This document shows, piece by piece, positions 7,789-17,900 of a DNA stretch of 64,000 nucleotides. The stretch covers positions 1 through 64,000 of the forward strand of contig WBUH01000021.1 in NCBI GenBank assembly GCA_008933805.1. Direction: 5' to 3'. Below the pieces are notes generated by a model, which worked only from the letters and a program-made list of their open reading frames with translations, did not search any database and had not been told where the DNA came from. This stretch comes from Bacteroidota bacterium. GTDB lineage: Bacteria; Bacteroidota; Bacteroidia; UBA8524. The position numbers and the translations under genes were made by a program. Positions within the stretch are counted from its first letter, which is position 1. Every line of letters starts with the position of its first letter.

Positions 7789-10653
7789 ATGGCTAATTTG
7801 CTTAAAACCATACTTAGCTGCCTAGTGATGCTGGTTTCGTTCTCTTTGTGGGCGCAAACAGGCAGCATCAAAGGCCGCATAACCGATAAAAAAACCAAAG
7901 AGGGGCTAATAGGAGCCACAGTAATCATACGTGGAACCTCTGTTGGTGCTGCTACGGATTTGGACGGGTATTACGAGATAAAAAACCTGAAGGCCGGAAC
8001 CTACACGCTTGAAGTAAGGGTGGTGGGCTACCAAAGTCAGTTGATAACCAACGTGAAGGTAGATGCCGACAAGGCTACTGAAAAGAACGCCGAGCTGACT
8101 GAAATGACAGTAGATGTGGGCGAGGTAGAAGTAGTGGGCGAAAAACCACTGGTGGATGCTGAAGTGCCCCGAACTACTAATATTGTTGGGCAAGACCAAA
8201 TAAAGGAAGCCCCTGTGCGCCAACTACAGGCTATTATAAATACGCAGCCGGGTGTAGTAAACACACCTGCGGGGGTTTTTATTCGCGGAGGACGGACGTA
8301 TGAAACCGGCTTTTTGATTGACGGCGTATCAGCCCGTGACCCTTTGGCGGGTACAGGGTTTGGTATCGATATGGGTTCAAACTCTATCAGCGAGGTAGAT
8401 ATAAATACAGGGGGTGCTACTGCTGATGTGGGCGATGCTACATCGGGCGTAGTAAACGCCAAAACCCGTTCAGGCGGCGATAGCTTAGAGATTTCAATCA
8501 CCCACAAACGTGATAATTTTGGGTTTAACAAAGACTGGCAGGCATCATGGAACTCACAAGTTACCGAGTTTACCATTGGTGGCCCTGCGGGTTTGTTGTT
8601 CCCAAAAAATCCTAAAAAACTGCGCTATTTTATAGCATTCAGAAACTTTTTTACCGACCAATTTACAAAGAATCCACCCAATCAAGTAGTTTCATCACTA
8701 TACCCCAACACAATGGTTACCCCGTTTTTGGATAACCGTTGGAGCGGTCTTTTGAAATTAAACTATGATATCGACAGCACTAAACGCCTTAGCTTCACCT
8801 ATAACAAAACCATCACGGTGAACCAAGACGAAAATATGCTGCGTATTACGGGCAACGACATCCCCTTTTCGCCCGGTTATCAATACATGTTTCAAGACCA
8901 AATGGATAATGCGAATACCTACACGCACGACGCCAACCTGACTATCTTGAATTTTAAACACTTGCTTCGGAAAAGGTTTAATTACGAACTAACTGCTTCA
9001 CGCTTCTTTGCTCGCTTGCGTGCCGATGCAAACGGCCGTGATTGGAGACCTGATAATGTAGATAGCGAGTTCGACCCCCGTTCTATTGTTACCTACCCTG
9101 TTTCTGTATTTAACCCCGGAGATAGCGTAGTGTTTGTGAACCCAGCCCCCGGAACGTATAACAACGGAGGTATTGCTACACTTTGGCACGACCACTTTAT
9201 TGAAGAATATACCTTGAAGGCAGTGGGTAATTTATTCACCCAAAACGCGCAAGACAACTCACTGAACCGACTTTCGTTTGGTGCGGAAGTGAAATTGCAA
9301 GACTTGCAATGGATTGACATTGGCCGTCCTTGGGTGGGTGCGCCTATACAAGTAGCGGGTGGTGGTTTTACCCAATCGTACCGTTTGGGTGAATACAGCG
9401 AAGCTTGGCGAGTGAAACCTTCTCGCGGCGGTATATTTGTTACCGACCGAGTACGTTATAAAGGCTTGGTAGCCGAAGTAGGTGCTCGCCTTGAATACTG
9501 GATGCCCGGTAAATATGTAGATGATGCCATTAACGACCCACGCGCCCAAATACGCGAAGAAATAAGACAAGACTATATCAATAACTCAACATCAATAATG
9601 GGGCGTCGTTTCAAATTCCGCTTTTTGCCCAAAGTATCGGCGTCGTTCCCTATTACCACTAAGCAAATGCTGTTTTTTAACTACGGACACAGCACTATCT
9701 TACCTCACCCCTCTTATGTTTATACAGGCTTAGACCCCTATTACAGCGACCGTTCAACTGTAGCGCGTTTGGGTAATCCAAGTCTTAACCCCGAAGTGAG
9801 CATACAATACGAGTTGGGTTTGAAATCAGAACTTAGCAACAACGATGTACTAACAACATCGGCCTACTGGCGTGATAACTATGATTTTATTACTACTACC
9901 CGCATTTTGGTTAAAGATGTTTCAGGCAGGGAAGTATCGCGTTCTATGCGTATCAACAGCGATTATGCCCGCATACGCGGCGTTGAGGTGAGTTACCTTA
10001 AACGTGTAGGCAAATGGTACCAAGGCCAGTTTTCAGTGGGTTATATGGTGGCTACAGGACAAAGTTCATCGGCGTCAACATCGTTAAAAGAAATTTTGGG
10101 CGAAGGAAACCGCGAAGACACCCGCGAGTTTTATATGCCTTGGAGCAGTCCTTGGGATGTAAAAATGAACCACGTGTTTATTTTGAACCAAAAGGGCGGT
10201 TATTGGGGCTACAAATGGCTGAATAAAATGAGTTTTTATCTTGAAGGTGTTTGGCGTTCGGGCATCCGTTATACTCCTTACGTATATCAAGGTGACGAGC
10301 CTGCAACCGGTCGTCCTGTTTATATCCAAGACCAAAACCCAAATTCTCGCTATTCAAAAATCGGTAAATCGGTTTGGTGGCTCGATTTCAACTTCCGCAA
10401 ATGGTGGACGGTGAAAAATGTGCAGATTTCATGGACGATTGAGATTACGAACATTCTTAACCTAAAAAATACGGCACGTGTAAACCCTGTAACAGGTCGC
10501 GCTTACCAAAGCGGAGACCCTGTTCCCAGCGAATGGCGTGACCCTAACTACCCCGACCCTCGCGACTCTCGCTCAAGCGGCACACCGCCTTACGACCCAT
10601 CAAGGTTTATGGCACAACGCCACTTTATGACGGGTATCAGCGTAAGATTTTAA
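7789..10653 (+). CDS. TonB-dependent outer-membrane receptor with carboxypeptidase-like regulatory domain
   Basis: The ATG at 7789 gives a 954-residue protein with a clear signal peptide (LLKTILSCLVMLVSFSLWAQ). An upstream TTG at 7774 is less likely. A CarboxypepD_reg-like domain follows (residues ~22-105: GSIKGRITDKKTKEGLIGATV...DGYYEIKNLKAGTYTLEV). Next is the plug (~120-230, FIRGGRTYETGFLIDGV and SGVVNAKTRSGG), then a long beta-barrel ending in MTGISVRF with a terminal Phe, as expected for BAM-folded proteins. Such receptors import large ligands using TonB energy. No SusD-like gene is adjacent, so the substrate is open. It is monocistronic, and palindromic repeats follow. Confidence 0.93.
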   Translation: MANLLKTILSCLVMLVSFSLWAQTGSIKGRITDKKTKEGLIGATVIIRGTSVGAATDLDGYYEIKNLKAGTYTLEVRVVGYQSQLITNVKVDADKATEKNAELTEMTVDVGEVEVVGEKPLVDAEVPRTTNIVGQDQIKEAPVRQLQAIINTQPGVVNTPAGVFIRGGRTYETGFLIDGVSARDPLAGTGFGIDMGSNSISEVDINTGGATADVGDATSGVVNAKTRSGGDSLEISITHKRDNFGFNKDWQASWNSQVTEFTIGGPAGLLFPKNPKKLRYFIAFRNFFTDQFTKNPPNQVVSSLYPNTMVTPFLDNRWSGLLKLNYDIDSTKRLSFTYNKTITVNQDENMLRITGNDIPFSPGYQYMFQDQMDNANTYTHDANLTILNFKHLLRKRFNYELTASRFFARLRADANGRDWRPDNVDSEFDPRSIVTYPVSVFNPGDSVVFVNPAPGTYNNGGIATLWHDHFIEEYTLKAVGNLFTQNAQDNSLNRLSFGAEVKLQDLQWIDIGRPWVGAPIQVAGGGFTQSYRLGEYSEAWRVKPSRGGIFVTDRVRYKGLVAEVGARLEYWMPGKYVDDAINDPRAQIREEIRQDYINNSTSIMGRRFKFRFLPKVSASFPITTKQMLFFNYGHSTILPHPSYVYTGLDPYYSDRSTVARLGNPSLNPEVSIQYELGLKSELSNNDVLTTSAYWRDNYDFITTTRILVKDVSGREVSRSMRINSDYARIRGVEVSYLKRVGKWYQGQFSVGYMVATGQSSSASTSLKEILGEGNREDTREFYMPWSSPWDVKMNHVFILNQKGGYWGYKWLNKMSFYLEGVWRSGIRYTPYVYQGDEPATGRPVYIQDQNPNSRYSKIGKSVWWLDFNFRKWWTVKNVQISWTIEITNILNLKNTARVNPVTGRAYQSGDPVPSEWRDPNYPDPRDSRSSGTPPYDPSRFMAQRHFMTGISVRF

Positions 10654-10660
10654 GCAGTCC

Positions 10661-10731
10661 TCCCGAACTCGGTTCGGGATCGCATGGGTAAATCACATAA
10701 ATGGTAATGAGATGCCGAAACAAGTTCGGCA
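10661..10731 (+). repeat. Dispersed palindromic repeat, copy C
   Basis: It begins with the hairpin TCCCGAACTCGGTTCGGGA and ends with the hairpin TGCCGAA-ACAAG-TTCGGCA, joined by a spacer (ATCGCATGGGTAAATCAC...). The same two-hairpin layout recurs at 10841-10954 and, inverted, at 48416-48527. It lies 8 bases after the receptor stop codon. Confidence 0.85.
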
Positions 10732-10761
10732 TGACTATCAGCGCAGCATTTCCACCCCCTA

Positions 10762-10777
10762 CCCCCGCAAGCGGGGG
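10762..10777. repeat. Perfect GC hairpin in the repeat cluster
   Basis: CCCCCGC (10762-10768) and GCGGGGG (10771-10777) form a perfect 7-bp stem with a 2-base loop, lying between two copies of the dispersed repeat. No T run follows on either strand, so it is not a standard terminator. Confidence 0.6.
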
Positions 10778-10840
10778 ACATTGAACGACGAACGAAATTT
10801 GATACTCGAAAAATCAATGAGGCAGGCCAACACCCCAATG

Positions 10841-10954
10841 TCCTCCTTTGGAGGAGGATGTAGGAGGAGGAAAACCACCGTCATCCCGAACTCGGTTCGG
10901 GATCGCATAGGGAAATCATGTGAATGGTCATGAGATGCTGAACCAAATTCGGCA
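10841..10954 (+). repeat. Dispersed palindromic repeat, copy A (longest form)
   Basis: It starts with TCCTCCTTTGGAGGAGGATG, continues through AAAACCACCGTCATCCCGAA, the CCGAACTCGGTTCGG hairpin and CGCATAGGGAAATCATGTGA, and ends near a degenerate second hairpin. The reverse complement of 48416-48527 matches it almost base for base over about 110 bases. It is intergenic and noncoding. Confidence 0.9.
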
Positions 10955-10970
10955 ATTAATATTCTTACAA

Positions 10971-10978
10971 TAGCTTTG
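10971..10978 (+). promoter_or_regulatory. Candidate -7 element TAgcTTTG before acylphosphatase
   Basis: TAGCTTTG lies 5 bases before the ATG at 10984, the same element and spacing as before the MORN gene at 415. No obvious -33 TTG is present. Confidence 0.4.
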
Positions 10979-10983
10979 CGACA

Positions 10984-11250
10984 ATGGAGCATATTAATAT
11001 TACTATCAGCGGACGGGTGCAAGGGGTTTGGTTTAGGAAATACACCCAAACACAAGCAATTAAGTTGGGCATTAAAGGGTTTGTGAAAAACCTACCCGAT
11101 GGAAGTGTGTATGCCGAGGCGGAAGCTGAACAACCGATACTTGACCGGTTTATCGCATGGTGCTATGTGGGCTCACCGCTTTCATCGGTAAAAGAGGTGA
11201 AGTGGGAACAGGGAGACGTACAGCATTTTTCAGCGTTTGAAATACGGTAA
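10984..11250 (+). CDS. acyP: Acylphosphatase
   Basis: This 88-residue cytosolic enzyme hydrolyses the carboxyl-phosphate bond of acylphosphates. The N-terminal signature GRVQGVWFRKYTQ carries the catalytic Arg, and the second signature is seen as GIKGFVKNLPDGSVYAEAEA with the catalytic Asn. The length is normal (~90). The gene is monocistronic and its stop lies 2 bases from the stop of the convergent DUF3999 gene. Downstream of the palindromic repeats it has its own candidate promoter element. Confidence 0.95.
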   Translation: MEHINITISGRVQGVWFRKYTQTQAIKLGIKGFVKNLPDGSVYAEAEAEQPILDRFIAWCYVGSPLSSVKEVKWEQGDVQHFSAFEIR

Positions 11251-11252
11251 GC

Positions 11253-12443
11253 CTACGCCTTTTTTATCATACTAAAGGCCATACCGCCCATTACTATAAT
11301 ACACAAACCCAACGCTCCCCATAACAACAGGTTTTTTCGGGTTTTCTCAGCACTACTTTCTACTATGGCTTCGGGCGGGGTGTTTATGGTAAGTGTACCC
11401 ACTGTCCTCACATCTGAATTATACTCAATATCGTATTTCGGTTTTTTCAAATCAGGGTCTCCGCACCTCAATTCATAATTCATACCTGCTTCTAAGCGAA
11501 GCGTTACAAACAGTTTAGGTGCCAATGCTGTTATACTTTTTATTTGCAAAGGAGCATCGTCATTATTGTTTATCAGCAGGCTAAACGCATTTGTAAAATG
11601 GTTATCTGTCTCAATTAAAACAGGGTTGCTGCCGATATTTACATGATACACCCTATCAGACGTTTTATTAAATATACTGCCTTGCTTGTTTCCGTTGATT
11701 AAAGTAAGTGAGCAGTCCCGTTGAAACGGCAACGGATTGGTAAACTCAAACTTTACCATTGATAGCGGTGCCGAATGGGGCAAAGTAGCCTCCACAATAC
11801 TGCTGTGAGAGTTTTCTCCTTCGGAGGTTTTCCATTTGGCTTCTATCAGGTGAAAGGCAGTCGGGTCGTTTTCTAAACTGTAATTCGCCAAGGTTTTAAT
11901 AGCAGGTCGTTTGGCAACAGGGCCTTCAATTCTAAATTTCAGAGAGCGTTTGCCATAAATCAAATGATGTTCAATATAAAACCCTTCTCCTTTCGGTAAT
12001 GTATCAACCCTTACTTCTTGATACACCCCATTTTCATTTCCTACTATTATTTTTATGTTCGGGTTGTTCGTCCATTTTTCGGTGGTATAAAAGGCAAGTT
12101 GACCGTCATCGTATTTTTGGAATACAGGGACTTCAATCTCTGTGTAGCGGGCGTTTTCTTCAACAACAGTATGCGTAACAGGGTGAGACACGGGTACTTT
12201 TTTTAAGTAAGTATCGGTACTCAACTGCACCATATAGGGGACTTGCTCTTTACTGCCTACGGGATATATACGGATATCACTATAATTGGAGTTACATACA
12301 GCAAACAATTCAAGCGGTAAATACACGTTGTAATACCCTGTACTGTCAACCTTGGGAAGCGGCAAGTGGTGGGTAAAGTTTTGCGCGCGTGCTCCAAAAC
12401 TTACCAAAACAATAAGCAGCAGGTTAACTATCCGTTTTTTCAT
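11253..12443 (-). CDS. DUF3999-like membrane-anchored protein
   Basis: This 396-residue protein has a signal peptide (IVNLLLIVLVSFGARAQ). A long periplasmic beta-rich part resembles the DUF3999 layout (NFTHHLPLPKVDSTGYYNVYLPLELFA at the start, IRIYPVGSKEQVPYMVQ). One C-terminal transmembrane helix (LLLWGALGLCIIVMGGMAFSM) comes just before a KKA end. It is encoded directly after, and overlaps by 20 bases, a DUF2339 protein. The DUF2339-DUF3999 pairing recurs across Gram-negative bacteria and implies a joint envelope function that is not known. Topology is periplasmic domain anchored in the inner membrane. Confidence 0.75.
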   Translation of the reverse strand: MKKRIVNLLLIVLVSFGARAQNFTHHLPLPKVDSTGYYNVYLPLELFAVCNSNYSDIRIYPVGSKEQVPYMVQLSTDTYLKKVPVSHPVTHTVVEENARYTEIEVPVFQKYDDGQLAFYTTEKWTNNPNIKIIVGNENGVYQEVRVDTLPKGEGFYIEHHLIYGKRSLKFRIEGPVAKRPAIKTLANYSLENDPTAFHLIEAKWKTSEGENSHSSIVEATLPHSAPLSMVKFEFTNPLPFQRDCSLTLINGNKQGSIFNKTSDRVYHVNIGSNPVLIETDNHFTNAFSLLINNNDDAPLQIKSITALAPKLFVTLRLEAGMNYELRCGDPDLKKPKYDIEYNSDVRTVGTLTINTPPEAIVESSAEKTRKNLLLWGALGLCIIVMGGMAFSMIKKA

Positions 12444-14877
12444 CGCTCAGGATAATTTTTTTGATTTTTTGATACATGAAAGAAATTACCAGCAACAGTA
12501 TGCCTAGTATAATAAAGGCAAGTATCCGCCCGCCGTCAGATACTCCGCTGATATCATAAATAAATAACTTAGCGAGGGTAAGGGTAAACAGTGTAAGAGA
12601 AATAATACGCAAGGTTTGGTTTTTATTGCGCATACCCAGCCACATTAAGGCAAAAGAGCAAATGCCCCACAACACCGGATAGCCTGCTTTGATAGATTGC
12701 CTTACGATACTTCCGTATTCAGCCAATCCCGCCTCGTGGCCTTGGGTAGAAAGCCGCGCAATACTATCGGTGTGCAATGCAAGACCGTGCAGGGTTACTT
12801 CGGCACTGACGATAAATACCCCGAAAAAGGTTGCCGCCCACAGCCATAATGTATTGGTGCCGCTCTTTTGTTTGGCTTGCAATACAAACAAGGTGATGAT
12901 AATACCTGCCAACGCAAAAAAGTTGATGTAGTGTAAAGCAAAGCCGGGTTGTATATCCGCACCGTCGTAGATGATTGCTTTGAATAGCTGGTAATACACT
13001 CCCTGAACTAAACAGTTTATAAACAGGGCTGCTACACCGAGCAGCATCACTACTTTGCCGTATGCAAAGCTGCGTCGGAAAATCACAATCAGCATCAATG
13101 CTAACACCCACAGATAATTAATGGCCATCAGCACTATTTGGCGGGTGGTGCTATCCACCTCTAAACGGTTCATTTGGTACAATCCTTCAAAATTCAGCGT
13201 GCCGAAGGCTATTACAGCCATCAGGATATCAAATAAAATTCCTGCACTTTGGTTATCAATATGTATAAGTCCAAAGCTGTACGGATGTTCATGGCTTCGT
13301 AACAAACGCCTGCTAAGGGCTAGTGAGGCGAAACAAGCCAAGCAGGTAATGAATACTTTATTGGTAAGTACGGGAAGATAGGCTGCCCCAAATCCGTAAA
13401 ACTTAAACCAATCAATAACCACGCTTACCATCATTAAACCCACTAGCAGCAACGAAGCGGTTTTAGCCAACGGCATTTGTGCCGGACGTGAAAACCAAAG
13501 CAACATGGCAGCTTCGGCCGCCCAAAACAAGGTGATATAATTGCCTTTTAATTGTACTGGTGCTACTAAGCTTACAAATACAAGCACCAAACCAAACAAG
13601 TATAAGGCCAGCTTACTGTTTGCTCGCTCTCTACGGTAAAATATAAGTGCGGGAACAAAGTTGAAAACTGCCAATAATGCGGTGAAAATGCCTTGATACT
13701 CTGTTTGCCCCCAATGCTTTAAAATGCCCATGCCTGCGGCAAAGAACAAAAACGAGTTAAACAGCAGTATAAATGTTTGGAAGCGGGTAAACACCTCGTT
13801 TCTCCTGAATTGAGGTAAAGCATTCATCACAAAGAACACAACATAGAACAGGGATGCAAACAGCAAAGCGTCTCCGTAATGGGGGGCAGTGGTATAATAG
13901 ATTTCGTTGAGCAGCCACGCTGCATAAATAAGCACAGTGCCAATAAAAGATAAGGCATTGATGATATTCCACCTGCGGAGGCCGGCCAACACAAGCATAC
14001 CTGTATTGAGTATGAGTAGGTAACTAAATAATACTATGTGATTGCCCTGTCCGGTGCTCACCATAAAGGGCGCACCTAAACCGCCCAGCAGTGATATAGC
14101 TGCCAATTCTTTGCGGTCGTACAACACGGAGAGCAGCACACTAAATGCGGTAATCACTACCATGATGATAAAGGCAAGGGTTTGCCCGAACATTTGGTAT
14201 TGTTGGAAGGCAATGGTAATGGTGAAATAAAACGTGGCGATACCCCCTGATACCAACAACGAACTAAAAGTGCGGTAGCTGTTGCGTTGGCGGTGAGCAA
14301 TGGCCAGTAATATGCACCCACTGATAAGGCCAAGGGCTACACGGCCTGCCTCGTTTATCATTTCGCGGTCGATGGCGTATTTTACAAAATAGCCTATGCC
14401 CAATACTAATATGGCAATACCTATTTTACCCGCAAGATTCTCGCCAATAAAGCGTTCAAAGTCTTTAGCCTCTTTGGGTGCTTTTTCTTCTTTCGGGGTT
14501 TCGAAAGGAGGAATATTTGGTGTTACAGGTTTAACAGTCTCTATTATGGGAGGTTCTTCAACCGCCTTTGGAGTTTCAATTACATCAGGTGTGGGAGGGA
14601 TAACAGGCGGCGGGGTAACAACTACCGGAGGCGGAACCACATCTCGCTGAACAACCGGAGGTACAACCGGTTTATCTACAGGGGTAGGTTTTTCAGGCGG
14701 CACTTCGGGTTGGCCTTTTAAGCCGTTACGGTACAGGGTTTCTTCTAACTTATCTATGCGTTTAAGTAATGTTTCCCTGTCTTGAAGCTGTCTGCTTCTG
14801 ATGCCTGATAACATTACCAGTAGAATTATCGGAAAACCGATAACCACCGCTATGCCTAAAAATAGTAATCCCTCCAT
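12424..14877 (-). CDS. DUF2339 multi-pass membrane protein
   Basis: This 817-residue protein has an N-terminal transmembrane helix (residues ~3-22), then a short coiled coil (RQLQDRETLLKRIDKLEETL). A Pro/Val-rich linker (~60-130) follows, and then about 20 or more hydrophobic helices to the end, the classical DUF2339 layout. The conserved FIGENLAGKIGIAILVLGIG start of the membrane part and FVKYAIDRE are visible. No catalytic motif is known for the family; a role in envelope or polysaccharide biology has been suggested only by context. The downstream DUF3999 gene overlaps its 3' end by 20 bases, so the two are probably made together. Confidence 0.88.
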   Translation of the reverse strand: MEGLLFLGIAVVIGFPIILLVMLSGIRSRQLQDRETLLKRIDKLEETLYRNGLKGQPEVPPEKPTPVDKPVVPPVVQRDVVPPPVVVTPPPVIPPTPDVIETPKAVEEPPIIETVKPVTPNIPPFETPKEEKAPKEAKDFERFIGENLAGKIGIAILVLGIGYFVKYAIDREMINEAGRVALGLISGCILLAIAHRQRNSYRTFSSLLVSGGIATFYFTITIAFQQYQMFGQTLAFIIMVVITAFSVLLSVLYDRKELAAISLLGGLGAPFMVSTGQGNHIVLFSYLLILNTGMLVLAGLRRWNIINALSFIGTVLIYAAWLLNEIYYTTAPHYGDALLFASLFYVVFFVMNALPQFRRNEVFTRFQTFILLFNSFLFFAAGMGILKHWGQTEYQGIFTALLAVFNFVPALIFYRRERANSKLALYLFGLVLVFVSLVAPVQLKGNYITLFWAAEAAMLLWFSRPAQMPLAKTASLLLVGLMMVSVVIDWFKFYGFGAAYLPVLTNKVFITCLACFASLALSRRLLRSHEHPYSFGLIHIDNQSAGILFDILMAVIAFGTLNFEGLYQMNRLEVDSTTRQIVLMAINYLWVLALMLIVIFRRSFAYGKVVMLLGVAALFINCLVQGVYYQLFKAIIYDGADIQPGFALHYINFFALAGIIITLFVLQAKQKSGTNTLWLWAATFFGVFIVSAEVTLHGLALHTDSIARLSTQGHEAGLAEYGSIVRQSIKAGYPVLWGICSFALMWLGMRNKNQTLRIISLTLFTLTLAKLFIYDISGVSDGGRILAFIILGILLLVISFMYQKIKKIILSDEKTDS

Positions 14878-14923
14878 GTAGGATGCTGCGAAAGTTGGTT
14901 GTTGTAACGAATGTAGCTAAATA

Positions 14924-17900
14924 TTAGCGTAAAAGGGTAACGTTGCCACCCGTAGAATGATTGTACACCTCACCCGATTCGTCGATTTTTAAGAAAATCT
15001 TCCACACATACACGCCGTCTTGCAGGGGTTCGCCTTTGTAGGTTCCGTCCCAGCCTTTGGTTTTGTCATTGCTTTCAAAAATCAACTCACCCCAGCGGGT
15101 AAAAATCTTCATGTTAAACTCAATCACATCCTCCATGTACGGCAAAAACACATCGTTTTGCCCGTCGGCATTAGGGGTAAAAGCGGTTGGGAAAAAGAAA
15201 TTACAATCGTAATCGCGGAAAGCCACATACACCGAGTCGGTGATGGTATCGCAAATATTAAACAGGTTGACAATATACAACCCTTGTTGTGCTACCCGTA
15301 TGCTTGGTTCGGTGCTGCCTGTGTTCCACAAATACTTGGCGTTGGGGTTTTGGGCGTTCAGTATTAAAAACTCACGTTTGCAAAGAGTAGTGTCTAAAGG
15401 TAACGACAAAGAAGGCAGCGGGAACACCTTGGTGTATTTCTCGGTATCGCTATAGCAGCCGTTCACCTGTACGCGGTAAAATACCGTGTCGGCACCCGTA
15501 AAACGGGGGACAAAGGTATCGTTCCGCATATTTTTACCTGTGAAAATACCACCTGCCACCAGCGGTTGCAACGGTAGCGAATCATCATCGGTACAATAAA
15601 ACAACTTTAGGCCGCCAAAATTGGGGTTGGGATGGGGGTACACCACTACATTTTTGGTGATAGAATCCATACACAACTCATCCGAGGTGAGCACCAATTC
15701 GGCGGTATAAGTGCCGGGGTTGTTAAACTGCCTGCGAATGTTTACCGAATCATAAGAAGTACCGTCGCTAAAACGCCACAAGTGGGTAAACGTTCCGCTA
15801 TCAATGGTTGAGGTGTCTTTAAAGAAGAAGTCCTGCTCAAACAAACACTGGGCGGTATCGTTAATTACAAAATCGGGGTTGGGCTTGGGGAATAATATCG
15901 ATGTGCCCCGTGCGGTATCGTAGCAGTTGTTATTACTGCGCGGAATAAGTGTAACTATAAAAGTGCCCTGTACAGGATATACATAGGTGGGGTTAATGGT
16001 CGTACTTCCGTTGCTGTTGCCGTAATCCCAAGCATAAGTGAGGGTTCCGTATTTAATGACTGATTGATTGGTAAATACAAAACGGTTGGTGTTGATACAC
16101 TGTGATGAATCATTAACGCTATAAGCCGCCTGTGGTTTAGGGAACACCAACATAGTTTTGGCAATAGAATCTACGCACCCAAAGTTTGAGGTGGCTAATA
16201 AACGTACCCGATAGGTAGTATCGTAAGTATATACTTTAACAGGGTGGATGGCGGTATCTGTAGTACCGTTTCCAAAATCCCAGTCGTAAGTGTTGCTACC
16301 CAATTTTATGGTGGTTTGATTGGTGAAACGGTACAGGTTGTTGTTTACGCATTGGTCGATATCGTTTGTTGCGAAAGCCGGCGAAGGTTTGCTGTGGACA
16401 ATTACATAACGTCCTCCGGTATCGGTACAGCCGTTATTGGTGGTTGCTCTTAATACCACTCTGAAAGTAGAATCGTAAGTATAAACAATGGCGGTATCAG
16501 TAGCCACAGCGGTTTTACCATTGCCGAAATTCCAGTTATACGTCATGCTGCCGTATTTCACCGCACTAGCGTTGGTAAACTGAAACTGGTTGTTATTCAC
16601 GCACTGGCCGCTATCATTAATATTGAAAGCAATTTGCGGTTGCGGGAACACCACTACCTGCTTACTAATGGAATCTTTACAATTCCAGTTTGAAGTAACC
16701 AATAGCTTAATAGTGTAGGTACTGTCTTTGGCGTAAGTGCGGTTAGGATGCAGTTGGGTGCTGCTTCCGCCATCGCCCCAAAACCAATCAAAAGCCATTA
16801 TGCCTTCGGCAATCACACTTTGATTACTCATTACAAAGCTGTTGCCCGTCAGGCATTGGTCGGTGTCGTTAATATTAAAGGCAGGAGTAGGTTTGGCATA
16901 CACACTAATGTCTTTGGTAATAGTGTCGCGGCAATTAAAGTTTGAAGTGGCAATTAATACGGGTTGGTACTTGCCGTAGGCAGCATACACAATAGATGTA
17001 TCTGTCGCCATTGATGTTTTGCCGTTATCAAAATCCCAGTTATAGGTAAGCGTGCCGTATTTCAGTGTGGTTTGGTTGGTGTAGTCGTATTTATTACCAT
17101 TTACACACTGGCCGGTATCGTTAATGTTGAAGTTGGCAACCGGAGTGGGCAGCACAATCACTTGTTTAATCAACGAATCGGTACACTGTTGGTTAGATGT
17201 TGCCTTAAGTTTTACGTTATGGGTAATATCATTTGAAAACACAAACGACGGACTGGCCTGCGTACTGGTTCCTTCAGTGCCGAACTCCCAACGGTAACTT
17301 TGTGTGCCTGCGCTGATAGTGCTTTGGTTGGTAAACACAAAGTTGTTAATGTTTGAGCATTGGTCGGTATCGTTAATGGTAAACTGTACTTGTGGGACGG
17401 GGTAAGTCTCAAACTGGGTAAGCGAGGTGTCAAAACATCCGTATATGTTTTCTACAATTAACCGCACAAGGTACAACCCTACAGTATTGATGCTAAAAGT
17501 AGTATCGGCCTGTTTTGAGGTATGTCCCGACCCGAAAAACCAATCGTATTTTAGTGTGCCGATACCCGTAGTGCTGGTGCTGGTAAAAGCAAAGCTGTTG
17601 ATGTTTAAGCACTGCGAGGCATCGTTAATAGTAAACGATGAGTTGGGCACAGGGAAAACCGTTATTTGTTTTTTAATGCTGTCTATACAGCCGTTATCAG
17701 AAGTTGCGGTCAGGGTTACCGTGTAATCCCCGTCAAGTGCATACACGCGGCTTCCAGTTGTGGTTATATCTGTAGAACCGTCGCCGTATTTCCAATCGTA
17801 GCTGTTAGTTCCGTACTTTAAAGTAGTTTGATTGCTGAACGTGTATTGATTGATGTTCAAGCACTGGTCGCTATCGTTCGCCGTAAATTTAGGAAACGGC

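Noticed and set aside
10712-10933. Open frames through the repeat cluster on both strands
   Set aside because: They run through palindromic noncoding repeats and share the repeat sequence, so they are by-products.
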